The notes beneath the pieces were generated by a model. That model had not been told where the DNA came from and made no database searches. It saw only the letters and a program-made list of their open reading frames with translations. Position numbers and translations under genes: made by a program. A stretch of DNA of 64,000 bases, taken from assembly GCA_024704765.1 (NCBI GenBank), contig JAKMXF010000188.1, positions 491,015-555,014 of the forward strand. The letters are read 5' to 3'. Positions 1 to 9,332 of this stretch are shown here, in pieces; the stretch's first letter is position 1, and every line of letters starts with the position of its first letter. The stretch comes from Oopsacas minuta. Lineage: Eukaryota; Porifera; Hexactinellida; Lyssacinosida; Leucopsacidae.

Positions 1-594
1 CGAAATTGGAAGCATCATCTTGAGTAATATGCTAAAAGGTGCGAATCTACGCACCCAAATACCCCTGACAACATGTTGAAACCTAATCTCTATCATACTT
101 TTGAATTTACTTACAAAGGTGGAAAATATGATTAACCACCAAAAGGTGTGAAAATTCACTAAAAGATTCATACCAGAGGTGCAAATGTATATGCATATTG
201 GGTCTGAGATTTGAACCTCGGGTATGGATTTTTCTATGCATACCAATCTCCCTATTAATCGGAACGCTAGATTTCGCACCTCTGCGCTGACGTACGTACA
301 GACGTAGTTCTTGTCATTTGAAATAGCTTCCAACAATACTGATATTGCAAATCCGACAAAAGTTCCATGTTCCAACTAGTGTCAGTTTATGCAGGTTAAT
401 ATCGCACGGCTCCGTCCGCAGACGGAAATACGGACGTCGCACATGGTGACAATGGGGCATCTCCCTAAAGGAGCCGCACTAAAAATCGCTAAAATATTCT
501 CAGTAAAAGAACTATTTTCAATTAGTAACTAAAGTGTATTGTAATCAAAATTAGATATTTACAGTTACGTTTATTATAATAATCATTCGTAATA
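1..594. other. Intergenic or CWC27 3' intronic sequence with dispersed repeat
   Basis: No coding region is visible. Around 110-170 there is a copy of a dispersed motif (AAAGGTGTGAAAAT next to ATGATTAA) that recurs elsewhere in the window. If CWC27 continues past 595 on the minus strand, this stretch would be its next intron or downstream sequence. Confidence 0.4.
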
Positions 595-1158
595 TTATTG
601 TACTTTTACCAAAAATACCTTTGATAATTGTTTATCCTTCTGAACTGAATTGTTATTATCTTTGTTACCATTAATGATTTCTTTCTCAGAAGAATTGGTA
701 CTGCTTTTTTCTTTTGTAATATTGTTAGTGGTTTCATTAGGAATCAATTCAGTTTCATCTACACAAACTTCATCGCTAGTTATATTGTCTGTAGAATTGA
801 GTAATGAAGGGTGCTGATAACTCTCTAAACCTTCACTAATAAAATCGTGACTACTTTTGGGTTGTAAAAGAATCTCAGAAGTTTGCATCTGATCAGAATC
901 TGCATCTGTTCCATCTTCCAACTCATCTCCGAAAGAGAGTAGGTTTAGATTCTTAACAGATTTCCTAGTGTCAATTTTAGGTAGAATGGAATTTGAAAGG
1001 TTTGAAATAAATGAATCTTGTTTCTTCGGTTCGAGATCTTGAAACGGATTGGATAGAATTTGAACTTTGATTATTTTAGGAGGATCAAGAGGTCTGTCAT
1101 TACTATCTGTCGTAACGTCATTAAACCTCAAAAGATTATACTTTGTGTCTCCTGTCAC
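595..1158 (-). CDS. CWC27: CWC27 exon 2 (C-terminal to the cyclophilin domain)
   Basis: This is the second visible exon of the spliceosomal cyclophilin CWC27. It begins at 1158 with GTGACAGGAGAC (V-T-G-D), directly after an AG acceptor at 1160-1159, and continues the cyclophilin fold left open by the exon ending at 5506; the reading phase is 0 at both sides. Family landmarks follow: a 'NLLRFNDV' segment, 'ILSNPFQDLEP', and 'NLNLLSFGDE', which matches the conserved NFSLLSFGEE-like motif of CWC27. The frame stays open to a TAA at 595, but GT dinucleotides after AAAG (about 612) and TTTTG (about 606) could be donors. The visible product is about 319 residues against about 470 for the family, so further exons probably lie left of the window. 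The acidic, Ser/Asn-rich tail fits the usual disordered C-terminus. The GTG at 1158 is an ordinary valine codon, not a start. Confidence 0.85.
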   Translation of the reverse strand: MTGDTKYNLLRFNDVTTDSNDRPLDPPKIIKVQILSNPFQDLEPKKQDSFISNLSNSILPKIDTRKSVKNLNLLSFGDELEDGTDADSDQMQTSEILLQPKSSHDFISEGLESYQHPSLLNSTDNITSDEVCVDETELIPNETTNNITKEKSSTNSSEKEIINGNKDNNNSVQKDKQLSKVFLVKVQ

Positions 1159-1840
1159 CTATTTTAAACAGAAGTATAAAAGCTCATAGTATACTCGTAT
1201 AAGGTGTTTATGAATATACTGTAGCTTAGAAGAGTACGGATATTTTACTTTTGAGATTGTAAAATCGGAATCTTAAAATATATAGAATAACGCAAAATTG
1301 TCAGAAATGATATATTCAAACTAACAAAACGAATATTTTAATTATTATTGGCGAGCCTTTGGCTCGAGGTCTCGAGATATACTTTATTCTTCATATGACG
1401 GCCATTCCCCCTATAGGGACTGCACTAATTAAATTGTATAATAAAACTATAATATATTTACATAGGACAAATTTAAAACGCGAAATCCAGATTCAGCGTA
1501 CTTTGTTATCCTTGTATAGCCGTTGAGAGTAGTCTACATGTATATTCGGTTTCAATAATTAGTTTGCTACGTATGTATTCAGCTCAGCTCAGCTAAAGCT
1601 GCGAGTTCTTAATTCTTGGCGAAGAGAAGAGATAAAGAAATGATAATTTTAAAACATGATTTCATTTAGTGAACTAAGAGAGCATTTCTGGCCAGTCTGG
1701 TAGAATCTTAACTTTATAAAGATACATAATCTGATTTACATGTTTACATAAGAAGAAAGGTTAATTTACATTTCATATGAGTAATAGAAAGTTTTTAAAT
1801 AATTTACCTAACATAAGCTTATTCCAGGCAATAACAAGTA

Positions 1841-1841
<1 letters not shown>

Positions 1842-1917
<76 letters not shown>
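1842..1917. repeat. (AAT)n microsatellite
   Basis: An uninterrupted run of about 25 AAT/TAA units. It creates spurious poly-isoleucine ORFs on both strands. Confidence 0.95.
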
Positions 1918-2368
1918 GTAATAGTAGTATACAACAAATCTTTACGATTCAAGAACCTTTCTACGAAACTATTAGTCAACCACCTAACGAAGAACCCGAT
2001 AATACTCCAGATGTATAAGACACAATCAATACCACAATTACAACTGATTTAGAATATACTAGTTCAGAAAATTCAAATGATCATCTCTAAACCAAACATG
2101 ATTACATACCTGTCAGCAATCAACTTTTTCAGAAACCACCATTGCTCAAATCCACTTTATATAGTAACTCCCATAAATAATATTAGTAAGCCCATACGCT
2201 TTATCATCCTTTGTTACTCAGAAATCTAGAATGTTCCTTCAAACCTTAGAATAGCAGCAATCAGTTATATTTAGTACTATAGTTGTGTTTGTACTGATGA
2301 GCTGGATAAATAGCCAGCGAAACAAATTATGTTATTGTCTACTACTATTAAATCTACATATACTCTTT

Positions 2369-2441
<73 letters not shown>
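2369..2441. repeat. (AAT)n microsatellite
   Basis: A run of TAA units with one phase-breaking interruption (AAATAA) near the middle. Confidence 0.95.
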
Positions 2442-2445
<4 letters not shown>

Positions 2446-2528
2446 GTGTGACATCATATAGATTACTGATATAAGCACTGTAGAGCTATTTGGCATAAAT
2501 TATTTTCAAACTAAATATTAATTTAAAA

Positions 2529-3583
2529 TTGTTTACAAAATCTACAACCAAAATGGAGTTTGAAGATAAGAGAGTATTCCAGAACTGTAACCAGCAGTGC
2601 AGAGAATTAGAAGAGAAGATCTTGAATGTGGAAACACCAGAGGCTGATTCTTATAAAAACAGGAACATAATAAACCAGATTGAGGCAAAATACCAAGGTA
2701 GTCATCCATTAGATCAGATAGATTAAAGTCATAGGAGAAGAAAGAGCTCTCCTGCAAAAATAAAATAGAGAATTCAGAGGATAAGATTTTGTCAGTCAGT
2801 ACTGAGGAAGTTAGAGGAGATATAAGGAAATCTCACAGTTTTGTGAGCACGAGTATCACAGAAATCAACACTATAGTTCTTAATGACAGAGACCAAGCAG
2901 AACTAAAGAACACATTTATCAGAGAGATTATTTTGGAAAAGGAAATGATAAATAAAAAGGAAGAGATAAAAGGTTTGAACAAAGCGCTGAAAGAAAGATA
3001 TGATAGATTAGAACGGCTGAATACAATGATTGATATATTACTCAATGCAGAACAACCGGAAATGAAATATAATCAGCTGAAACAATCCAAGAGATCTCGC
3101 AGCAAAACAATCAAGAGGGATATGTCTAATACACTGGAAATAATGTCAAATCTGAGGAGAAATACAAGTCCAAATGAGATAGTATCTTTTGGCAGATACA
3201 GATAGGATGAGGAAGAATGCTCTGCCTGGTTCAAAATTAAAGATAAAGCTAAGAAACTAAGTTCTGATGAATCAATTCGTTCTATCATAAATATCAAACA
3301 GAATATTGAATGTAGAATAAATTATGTTACTTTTATTAGACTAAGCGATGTTCCAACTAACGACTAACGAGTGGAAAGCCTGGCTTGGGAAAAAGAAGTG
3401 TTGTGCAGAGAGAGACAGACCGGCAGCTTATCTCCTGGAGTAGTCATTAACGTTCCTAGCATACTAGATGAAGAATATCAGGATAAATTCTATCAACCTG
3501 TCATGATTATGTTTACTAACAGAACTCATGCTGAAGGGTTTACTGTTAGAAAGGTGTTCTCCTTCAATGTATTCAGTCCTTAG
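2529..3583 (+). pseudogene. Decayed coiled-coil ORF inside the CWC27 intron
   Basis: Three plus-strand ORFs (2529-2726, 2789-3205, 3371-3583) look like pieces of one former protein. The second and third share a frame; reading between them is interrupted only by TAG at 3203-3205 and TAA at 3365-3367. The first piece is in a different frame. The middle piece is rich in Lys, Glu, Arg and Leu with heptad-like spacing ('KEEIKGLNKALKERYDRLER'), as expected of a coiled coil. The last piece has a Cys/Arg/Glu-rich start and a more globular composition. I recognise no family. A multi-exon gene with short introns is possible, but no convincing donor/acceptor pairs sit at the breaks, so a lineage-specific pseudogene is the simpler reading. 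Confidence 0.45.
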
Positions 3584-4582
3584 CATTGAATAGCTAACTA
3601 TTGATGATATACTGATTTGTCTGCTGCTACATGTATATGAATCTAGACTCCCTCATCTTAAACTTAACGTTACTTGTGTGATAATAATATATTCCTTTGT
3701 ATTTTATATTATTTCTACGGGTATGATTCGGTCCCAGGCCTAGCCTTGGATCCTGGCCAATAGAGATTGTAACAATATATATTAGTTATCAGGGCAATAA
3801 TGACTCTAGCTACGCCCCTGGATTCATTACTTGAAGGTCGTCTCAATTAAGTTGAGTCTACAGTACATCAGTACATGTACGCTCGGTATACATATAGTGT
3901 AATCAGGGGCGTCTGAAACGCCGTGATTACAGCAGCCATAGGCGAGGCAACCATTTCCAAAACATTTTTGTTACATCTCACTTGTGACCTATGATCCTGG
4001 AATTTCTCTTTGTTCATTTGTCAAGGAGTTACAAGCTCCTATTAGACGTATTGGTTCTTGTTGAGATTTGTAATATCTGCGATAAATTTTAGCTTACAAA
4101 TTTATACAAAATATCTTCGAACAACTCCATAATGGTGCAGGCCAGGCCCTTGAACAGTAGAAAAGCTAAATTATGATCTTTGTAGGCCTACTAATGTGTT
4201 TAAGCGACGGTTGGTTAGCCGAAAAACACGATTCTGTCAGGCAGAAAACTGTATAATTCTATTTTCAAGTTACCATTAAGATGAAGAAACTTTAGTTTTG
4301 ATAAATAAAGGGCCGCGGCAAAAATAAAGTGGCCAATCGCAACACTGAAACATGCATATAGAAAATATCGCGGTGACATATAAGTACCTAAAATTTATTG
4401 AGTATGCTGAATTGAATTTCACACGTTTTAATCAATCATATTTATTTAAATATATTTGCTGCTTTACTAATATCGTATAAAGTAAACTAACAATAGAAAT
4501 CTCATAATAAACATAGCGAAAGATACAGAAGGGCAACAAATTAAGCTGAATCCAATTTTCGCATTTCCAAGTATCTCAAGTA

Positions 4583-4748
4583 CAGTAGAGTCTCGTTAAT
4601 ACGAACAGGGTTAAGGAGTACAAATTTGTCTACTTTATCAGTCCCCTTCGTTGCCTTTTCAATGTAAATTAGTTCGAATAATACGTACTCCGGATAAGGA
4701 GTATGAATTTTGGCAGTCCCCCGTGTACATATTAACGAGAGTCTACCG
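4583..4748. mobile_element. pogo/Tigger-like MITE, TA target site
   Basis: Terminal inverted repeats are CAGTAGAGTCTCGTTAATA on the left and, read inward from the right, CGGTAGACTCTCGTTAATA. TA dinucleotides flank both ends (4581-4582 and 4749-4750). The 166-bp body has no ORF. The termini resemble pogo/Tigger elements. Confidence 0.75.
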
Positions 4749-5003
4749 TATGTAAATTTATTGTTGTATTTATGAATATTAAGGAAGAAAAGGCTGGTAT
4801 CAAATTATATGTAGTGACATAGCATAGATAGAAACTTGCTCGAAGAGTCGTACTAAGTGTGCTGTTTTGGAATGATGGAGATTTATTATTACTGCATTTG
4901 AATTCGTATAAAGTATCTAAAATAACTTCGTACTATCTCACACACACTTGGGCTCGATAAATCCAAAAAGCTTTAATTAAACTACACAATAGGATAGGAT
5001 ATA

Positions 5004-5469
5004 CAGTGGCGTATCCAGGATTGTCGTGAGGGGGTGTTTGAGCGAGTGACGGTAAGGGGGGGTCTGGGAGCAAGCCTCCCAGAAAATTTTTTGAATCTTA
5101 GACGCTCAACATCGATGTACAGCTATTCTTGTCACATAGTAGGAGGAGTGTAATATTGTTGCATTGTACCAAAGTTGTTTAGATGTTTATGTTAGATAAC
5201 AAGGTAATTTTTTGACATAATTATATTTACACTGTTTAGTGAATACAAATATAGTCTGCTAATACGTTAGTCATCTGGAGTCTTTTGGGATATCGTCTGG
5301 AAAACTCGTTGAAAAAATAATTATGAAATTGGATAGCATTCTGTAAATAAGATTCCGAAAGCTCTGCGCTTATTAAGGAAAATAAAATTATAAATAACAG
5401 CATATCCCTGTTGGAAACCAGTTAGGAGGGGGTGTTTGAACACCCAAATCCCCCCTAGATACACCACTG
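5004..5469. mobile_element. MITE with CAGTGGCGTATCCAGG termini
   Basis: The left end is CAGTGGCGTATCCAGG; the right end read inward is CAGTGGTGTATCTAGG. The flanks share ATATA on both sides, a possible short or decayed target duplication. The G-rich subterminal stretch (gagggggtgtttg) recurs near the right end. There is no ORF. It is non-autonomous and I do not assign a superfamily. Confidence 0.65.
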
Positions 5470-5505
5470 ATATACGACACAATAAGAATACTAAATACTA
5501 TTTAC

Positions 5506-5901
5506 CTGTCCAAATATTGTGTGCTGCTTGTTGAGATGCTCGTGGGCTCCTAATGTGAAGAAGAACTGAGAAGTGTTGTCATTACGATTAGCACCAGCAG
5601 TAGCTAGGAGACCCCGTCTACAGAACCTCAATCTCTGGTGAGATTCCAGTTTGAAAGGAGCCCCGTAAATAGACTCCCCCTCGTCCCCGGTTCCTGACTT
5701 ATCTCCTCCTTGTGCCATAAACTGAGGAACAATCCGGTGGAATATGGTACCGGTATAGTAGCCGTCTATGCACAGCTGAACAAAGTTCCTACAAGCAAGA
5801 GGCGCCTCTTTCGACCACAGCTCGATGTCTAACTCACCGAGTGTTGTCACCATCAGCACCTTACCATTGGTGGGAGGCTCGTGTATGTAAATATTGCTCA
5901 T
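5506..5901 (-). CDS. CWC27: CWC27 exon 1: spliceosomal cyclophilin-type PPIase domain
   Basis: This exon codes for the N-terminal 132 residues of CWC27, a nuclear cyclophilin of the activated spliceosome (Bact stage). The start 'MSNIYIHEPPTNGKV' is the family signature, followed by 'LGELDIELWSKEAP', 'FHRIVPQFMAQGGD', 'GTGDEGESIYG', 'RRGLLATAGA' and 'SQFFFTLG'. The usual active-site Arg and FFxT residues are largely kept. Human CWC27 is known to be weakly active or inactive as an isomerase, so activity here should not be assumed. The exon ends exactly at CAG (5508-5506) followed by GTAAA, a good donor; exon 2 resumes at 1158. The chosen ATG at 5901 lies about 3 kb from the neighbouring helicase and fits the family start. 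Confidence 0.93.
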
Positions 5902-5995
5902 ACTAGTTAAGTATAATGCTAGAGGATTGATACTACATTGATTGCTATAGAAATATGAGACAAAGTAATATTAACAAATATTTAGTATTATTATA

Positions 5996-8890
5996 CTAGA
6001 ACCAGATAAGTACACCGTCTGGAGCATTACCTAGATCCCTAGTGCCTCTAGCCAGTTTTACGAATTCTTGAGAACTGTTACTATCCAAACCCTCGTTCAG
6101 ATAACACAGCCAATATCTCAAGTTAGGAAACCAAATCTTCAGAATCTGTTTCAACTGATTTTCCAGAGCATTTCTAACAAATCTACATTTCTCATTCAAT
6201 TCTTTGACAATAAAAGGAATAGAGAGAGAACAGCCTATGTCATGAAGGATATTATTCAGGTCTGTGAGTCCAGTGTCTTCCACCCCTGAATTGACAGTTA
6301 GAGGAGAGTTTGATATTTCTTCTTCACTAGTAGCGCTAGAGTGTATAGCTTCTGGTATAAGAGAGAATCCTATAGCTTCTTTCTCAAGGAAGATACAGAG
6401 AGTGAAAGTCTCAAAGCTTATGTAAGCAACATCAGAGTATAATTCTGGATCCCTCATGCCCTCTTTTATGCAGGCACAGACAAGATAGGTATACATATTC
6501 CTAAGCAGCTGTTCATGTTGAAACATAAAGTATAGAGGAGCTATACGACTAGTACCTTCTCTCAAATCATTGAGGAAATTCAAAGGAGGAGCTCTCTCTA
6601 CAAGTGAAGGTGCATAAAACAGATCCGATCTCTTCTTGATGTTCCTCCAGCTTTTGGGTTGAGCTATGATATTCATTGCATCAAGAATCTCCATAACATA
6701 CTGCTCTGATTCCTCCGTGAGAGAAATATCTAGCCAAGCACATCTACGGAACCTGTACATGAGTTGGCCAGTATCATGTAGCAGAGACTTAGCATCTTTA
6801 CAAGTTGTGTTAGCGAAGCTTTTAACAGGGTTAAATAGGTTAGCAACTAGATCCACCAAGAACTGAGGTTCTAGAATAATGTACTGACGTAGTATAGGAT
6901 GCTTAGCGTAGAACAGAATCATGCCAATGTCATGAAAATAGGATAACATTGGGATAACATCCATTGGCTCACAGATCTGAGCACGAGCTGAAATATATAT
7001 CATCACAGACTTGAGTGAGTTTATTTCCTGTCTCTGCTCTCTCAGCTCGTATATAATTCTCTCGAACTGAGACCACTGAAGCGGTATAGGCTGTCTCAGT
7101 ACTGGAATTTCAAACGCTAGATTCTCAATATCTCTCCTCAGGAAGTGTAAAGGCTCCATCTCAACCGTCCCTTCGTCTATATCTTTAATGAATTGTTCGT
7201 CTTCTATCGTGTTAAGCAGGAAGCTGTACATGGGGTCACACAGATAAAAGGAGAACTTCTTGCGGTGCTTGTTCACTATGTCTCGTATCAAAATCTTAAC
7301 TAACTTTTGAGAGTGAGGATCTACTAATTGGTCGGAATGAGTGCCTACTATTATTACAGAGGGAGTCCAAGCAATGTCTGACTTAGCAGGTGCTAATGCG
7401 TCTAGAGATATAGAACTATTGGAAAACATACAAGAGATGAGAGACAGCCAGTAAACAAGAGTCTTCTCAGTCTCTGTAACTCCGGACTCTTCCATCTCGA
7501 TATGCTCTTGGAACATTTTAGCTGCGTTATACGTGACTATGTAACCAGAACGGCTGCTCAGGAAGAAAGGGATTATTGTTCGAAACTTTTCATCTCCACT
7601 GAAGTCCCAAAAGTTTAAAGAGAGGTACTCAGATTCTTCTGGGTATGGAGCTTTCTGGAAGACTTCGTTAGCCCATCTGAAGTGCAGTCTGTGTAGAATC
7701 TGCTCATCTATTATATGGTTTTTAAGGTATGGGGAGAATGTAACCTGTTCCTTTACTATGGTCTTAGGAGTGGTGGGAGCGTCTGTGAGTAAATCGGTAC
7801 AAATAGGGAGACTTTGGGGAGGATGGAAGTTTTCCTCTGATTCTAAGTCCAATGAAACATCAGCATCTAAGAACTTGACACCCTTAGCAGGAATAGGGGA
7901 GGGGGGACCATGATGAGTAGCTGTGTATGATTTCATGAACTTTTTCTTCTGAATTAGAGACTTTTTGTTTTTGAGTTCGTTTAGCATCTGGCGTATAACA
8001 AGATCTGTGTACTCTAACTTAACTCGTTGTACAGCTAGATTCTTGTTAGCGTTAGGACTAGGCTCAGAGATCCAATCTTTATACTGCTTAGTTTTTATTC
8101 TGCAGGCAGAAGGGTCGGCATGTATCCCCTGGGTGGGAGGGGTCTGATTGTTCTTCTGTAGGTGGAACTCTCCAGTAAGAGCGTACTTGAGGTTGGTCTT
8201 CCCACAGCCATGACCCCCGACTATCATTAGAAGGAATCGGTGCTCAGGTTTGAGTGAGTATCTGATAGCTTTCTGGTATGCTTCTACTACATCTTTTTCC
8301 AGAGAGTTAATCTCAGAGACACCCGTGTCATCCCTTCTCTCCTTCTCCTTGTTGATGAGGAAGAACACATCCAAGTGTTTGTATCTATCAGCTACAGCTA
8401 GTGGTGTCTCTCCGATGTTATTCTCCTTGTCCAGAGAAGCTCCATGCTTGATTAAATGCCTAGCTATAGGATAATATCCGTATTTAGATGCGTAGTGTAG
8501 AGCAGTAGCTCCTGCATCACTAGGTACGTCTATAGCATCTGGGCACTTAGAGGCTAAGAAACTAACAACAGCTGTCTGCTTAGCAAATGTAGCTCTGTGG
8601 AGACAAGTCTCCCCCTGGTTATTCAATATAGTAGCTGAAGCTCTGGCACATACTAGGATCTTTACTACACTCAGGTGTCCACCTTCTGCCGCATGGTGGA
8701 GAGCAGTTGAGCCCCAGTCGTTTCGGGAGTCAAGGATTTGCTTTTGGAAGTTCGAACATTTCCTGATTATGGAAGTAACTTGTCGGTCGTCTCCAGACTG
8801 AGCAGCGTCTATTAGATTCCTAACAATAAAGTAGTGTCTGTCTTCTGGTACCTTAACATGGGCAGTACGGTCAGTGGTACTTGATGACAT
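5996..8890 (-). CDS. Ankyrin-Roc-COR (Roco family) GTPase, single exon
   Basis: A 964-residue intronless ORF. Residues about 22-180 hold ankyrin repeats ('GSTALHHAAEGGHLSVVKIL', 'GETCLHRA', 'GATALHYASKYGYYPIARHL', 'GETPLAVADRY'). A Ras-of-complex domain follows: P-loop GGHGCGKT at 225-232, a switch-II motif WDFSGDEKF near 430 and a base-recognition motif 'GTHSDQL' (THSD in place of NKxD) near 515. The COR part lies at about 600-750 ('FHDIGMILFYAKHPILRQ', 'ILEPQFLVDLVANLF'). Neither LRRs nor a protein-kinase domain are present, so it is not LRRK-like. The ANK-Roc-COR order recalls DAPK1 without kinase and death domains. Roco proteins act as dimerising GTPase switches in signalling; the output here is unknown. 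An insert of about 190 residues separates the P-loop from switch II. Confidence 0.88.
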   Translation of the reverse strand: MSSSTTDRTAHVKVPEDRHYFIVRNLIDAAQSGDDRQVTSIIRKCSNFQKQILDSRNDWGSTALHHAAEGGHLSVVKILVCARASATILNNQGETCLHRATFAKQTAVVSFLASKCPDAIDVPSDAGATALHYASKYGYYPIARHLIKHGASLDKENNIGETPLAVADRYKHLDVFFLINKEKERRDDTGVSEINSLEKDVVEAYQKAIRYSLKPEHRFLLMIVGGHGCGKTNLKYALTGEFHLQKNNQTPPTQGIHADPSACRIKTKQYKDWISEPSPNANKNLAVQRVKLEYTDLVIRQMLNELKNKKSLIQKKKFMKSYTATHHGPPSPIPAKGVKFLDADVSLDLESEENFHPPQSLPICTDLLTDAPTTPKTIVKEQVTFSPYLKNHIIDEQILHRLHFRWANEVFQKAPYPEESEYLSLNFWDFSGDEKFRTIIPFFLSSRSGYIVTYNAAKMFQEHIEMEESGVTETEKTLVYWLSLISCMFSNSSISLDALAPAKSDIAWTPSVIIVGTHSDQLVDPHSQKLVKILIRDIVNKHRKKFSFYLCDPMYSFLLNTIEDEQFIKDIDEGTVEMEPLHFLRRDIENLAFEIPVLRQPIPLQWSQFERIIYELREQRQEINSLKSVMIYISARAQICEPMDVIPMLSYFHDIGMILFYAKHPILRQYIILEPQFLVDLVANLFNPVKSFANTTCKDAKSLLHDTGQLMYRFRRCAWLDISLTEESEQYVMEILDAMNIIAQPKSWRNIKKRSDLFYAPSLVERAPPLNFLNDLREGTSRIAPLYFMFQHEQLLRNMYTYLVCACIKEGMRDPELYSDVAYISFETFTLCIFLEKEAIGFSLIPEAIHSSATSEEEISNSPLTVNSGVEDTGLTDLNNILHDIGCSLSIPFIVKELNEKCRFVRNALENQLKQILKIWFPNLRYWLCYLNEGLDSNSSQEFVKLARGTRDLGNAPDGVLIWF

Positions 8891-9332
8891 CCTATTAGCC
8901 TATTATTCTTACAACTGACTACTTTGTGTAATGTCTATGTATACTCGTGCAGTGCATTACATGATCAGATTACATATTACATAATTTGATTTAAGACATT
9001 CTAACAAAGTACGTATAGAATAGAAATAACAAATTCCATCAGATTAATTTATTAATTTGAGACAAAACGATAGTTGCATTATAGAGTAAACACGAGGCAG
9101 GAAAGATAATCTCTCCTATTGGAAACATACAAAAATTTCATTCATATGATATCAAAATAACAATAACAGATTACAAAGCATTACTCTATCAGAAGGTTAG
9201 TACAATGGAGAAAAGAAACGAATATGAAATAAAATATAATTTATGCATCAGATTAATTGAGTAAAGGTTTGATGCTAGGGAATACTAATTATCTATTATA
9301 GGGCTGTGTCCAACAAAGCAGTGAGCATGATA
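8891..9332. other. Short intergenic stretch
   Basis: AT-rich, with no gene. It separates two minus-strand genes, so it should contain the promoter of the Roco gene and the 3' end of the helicase transcript. Confidence 0.5.

Larger units (their letters stand above)
1159..5505 (-). other. CWC27: CWC27 intron 1 (about 4.3 kb)
   Basis: On the minus strand the intron runs from a GTAAA donor at 5505 to an AG acceptor at 1160-1159. It holds (AAT)n microsatellites at about 1842-1917 and 2369-2441, a decayed plus-strand coiled-coil ORF (2529-3583), a pogo-like MITE (4583-4748) and a MITE with CAGTGG termini (5004-5469). A copy of the dispersed 'CAGATTCAGCGTACT' repeat lies at about 1477-1529. From 3590 to 4580 I see no gene. 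Confidence 0.75.

Noticed and set aside
1773-2052. Poly-isoleucine ORFs on both strands
   Set aside because: Translation of an (AAT)n microsatellite.
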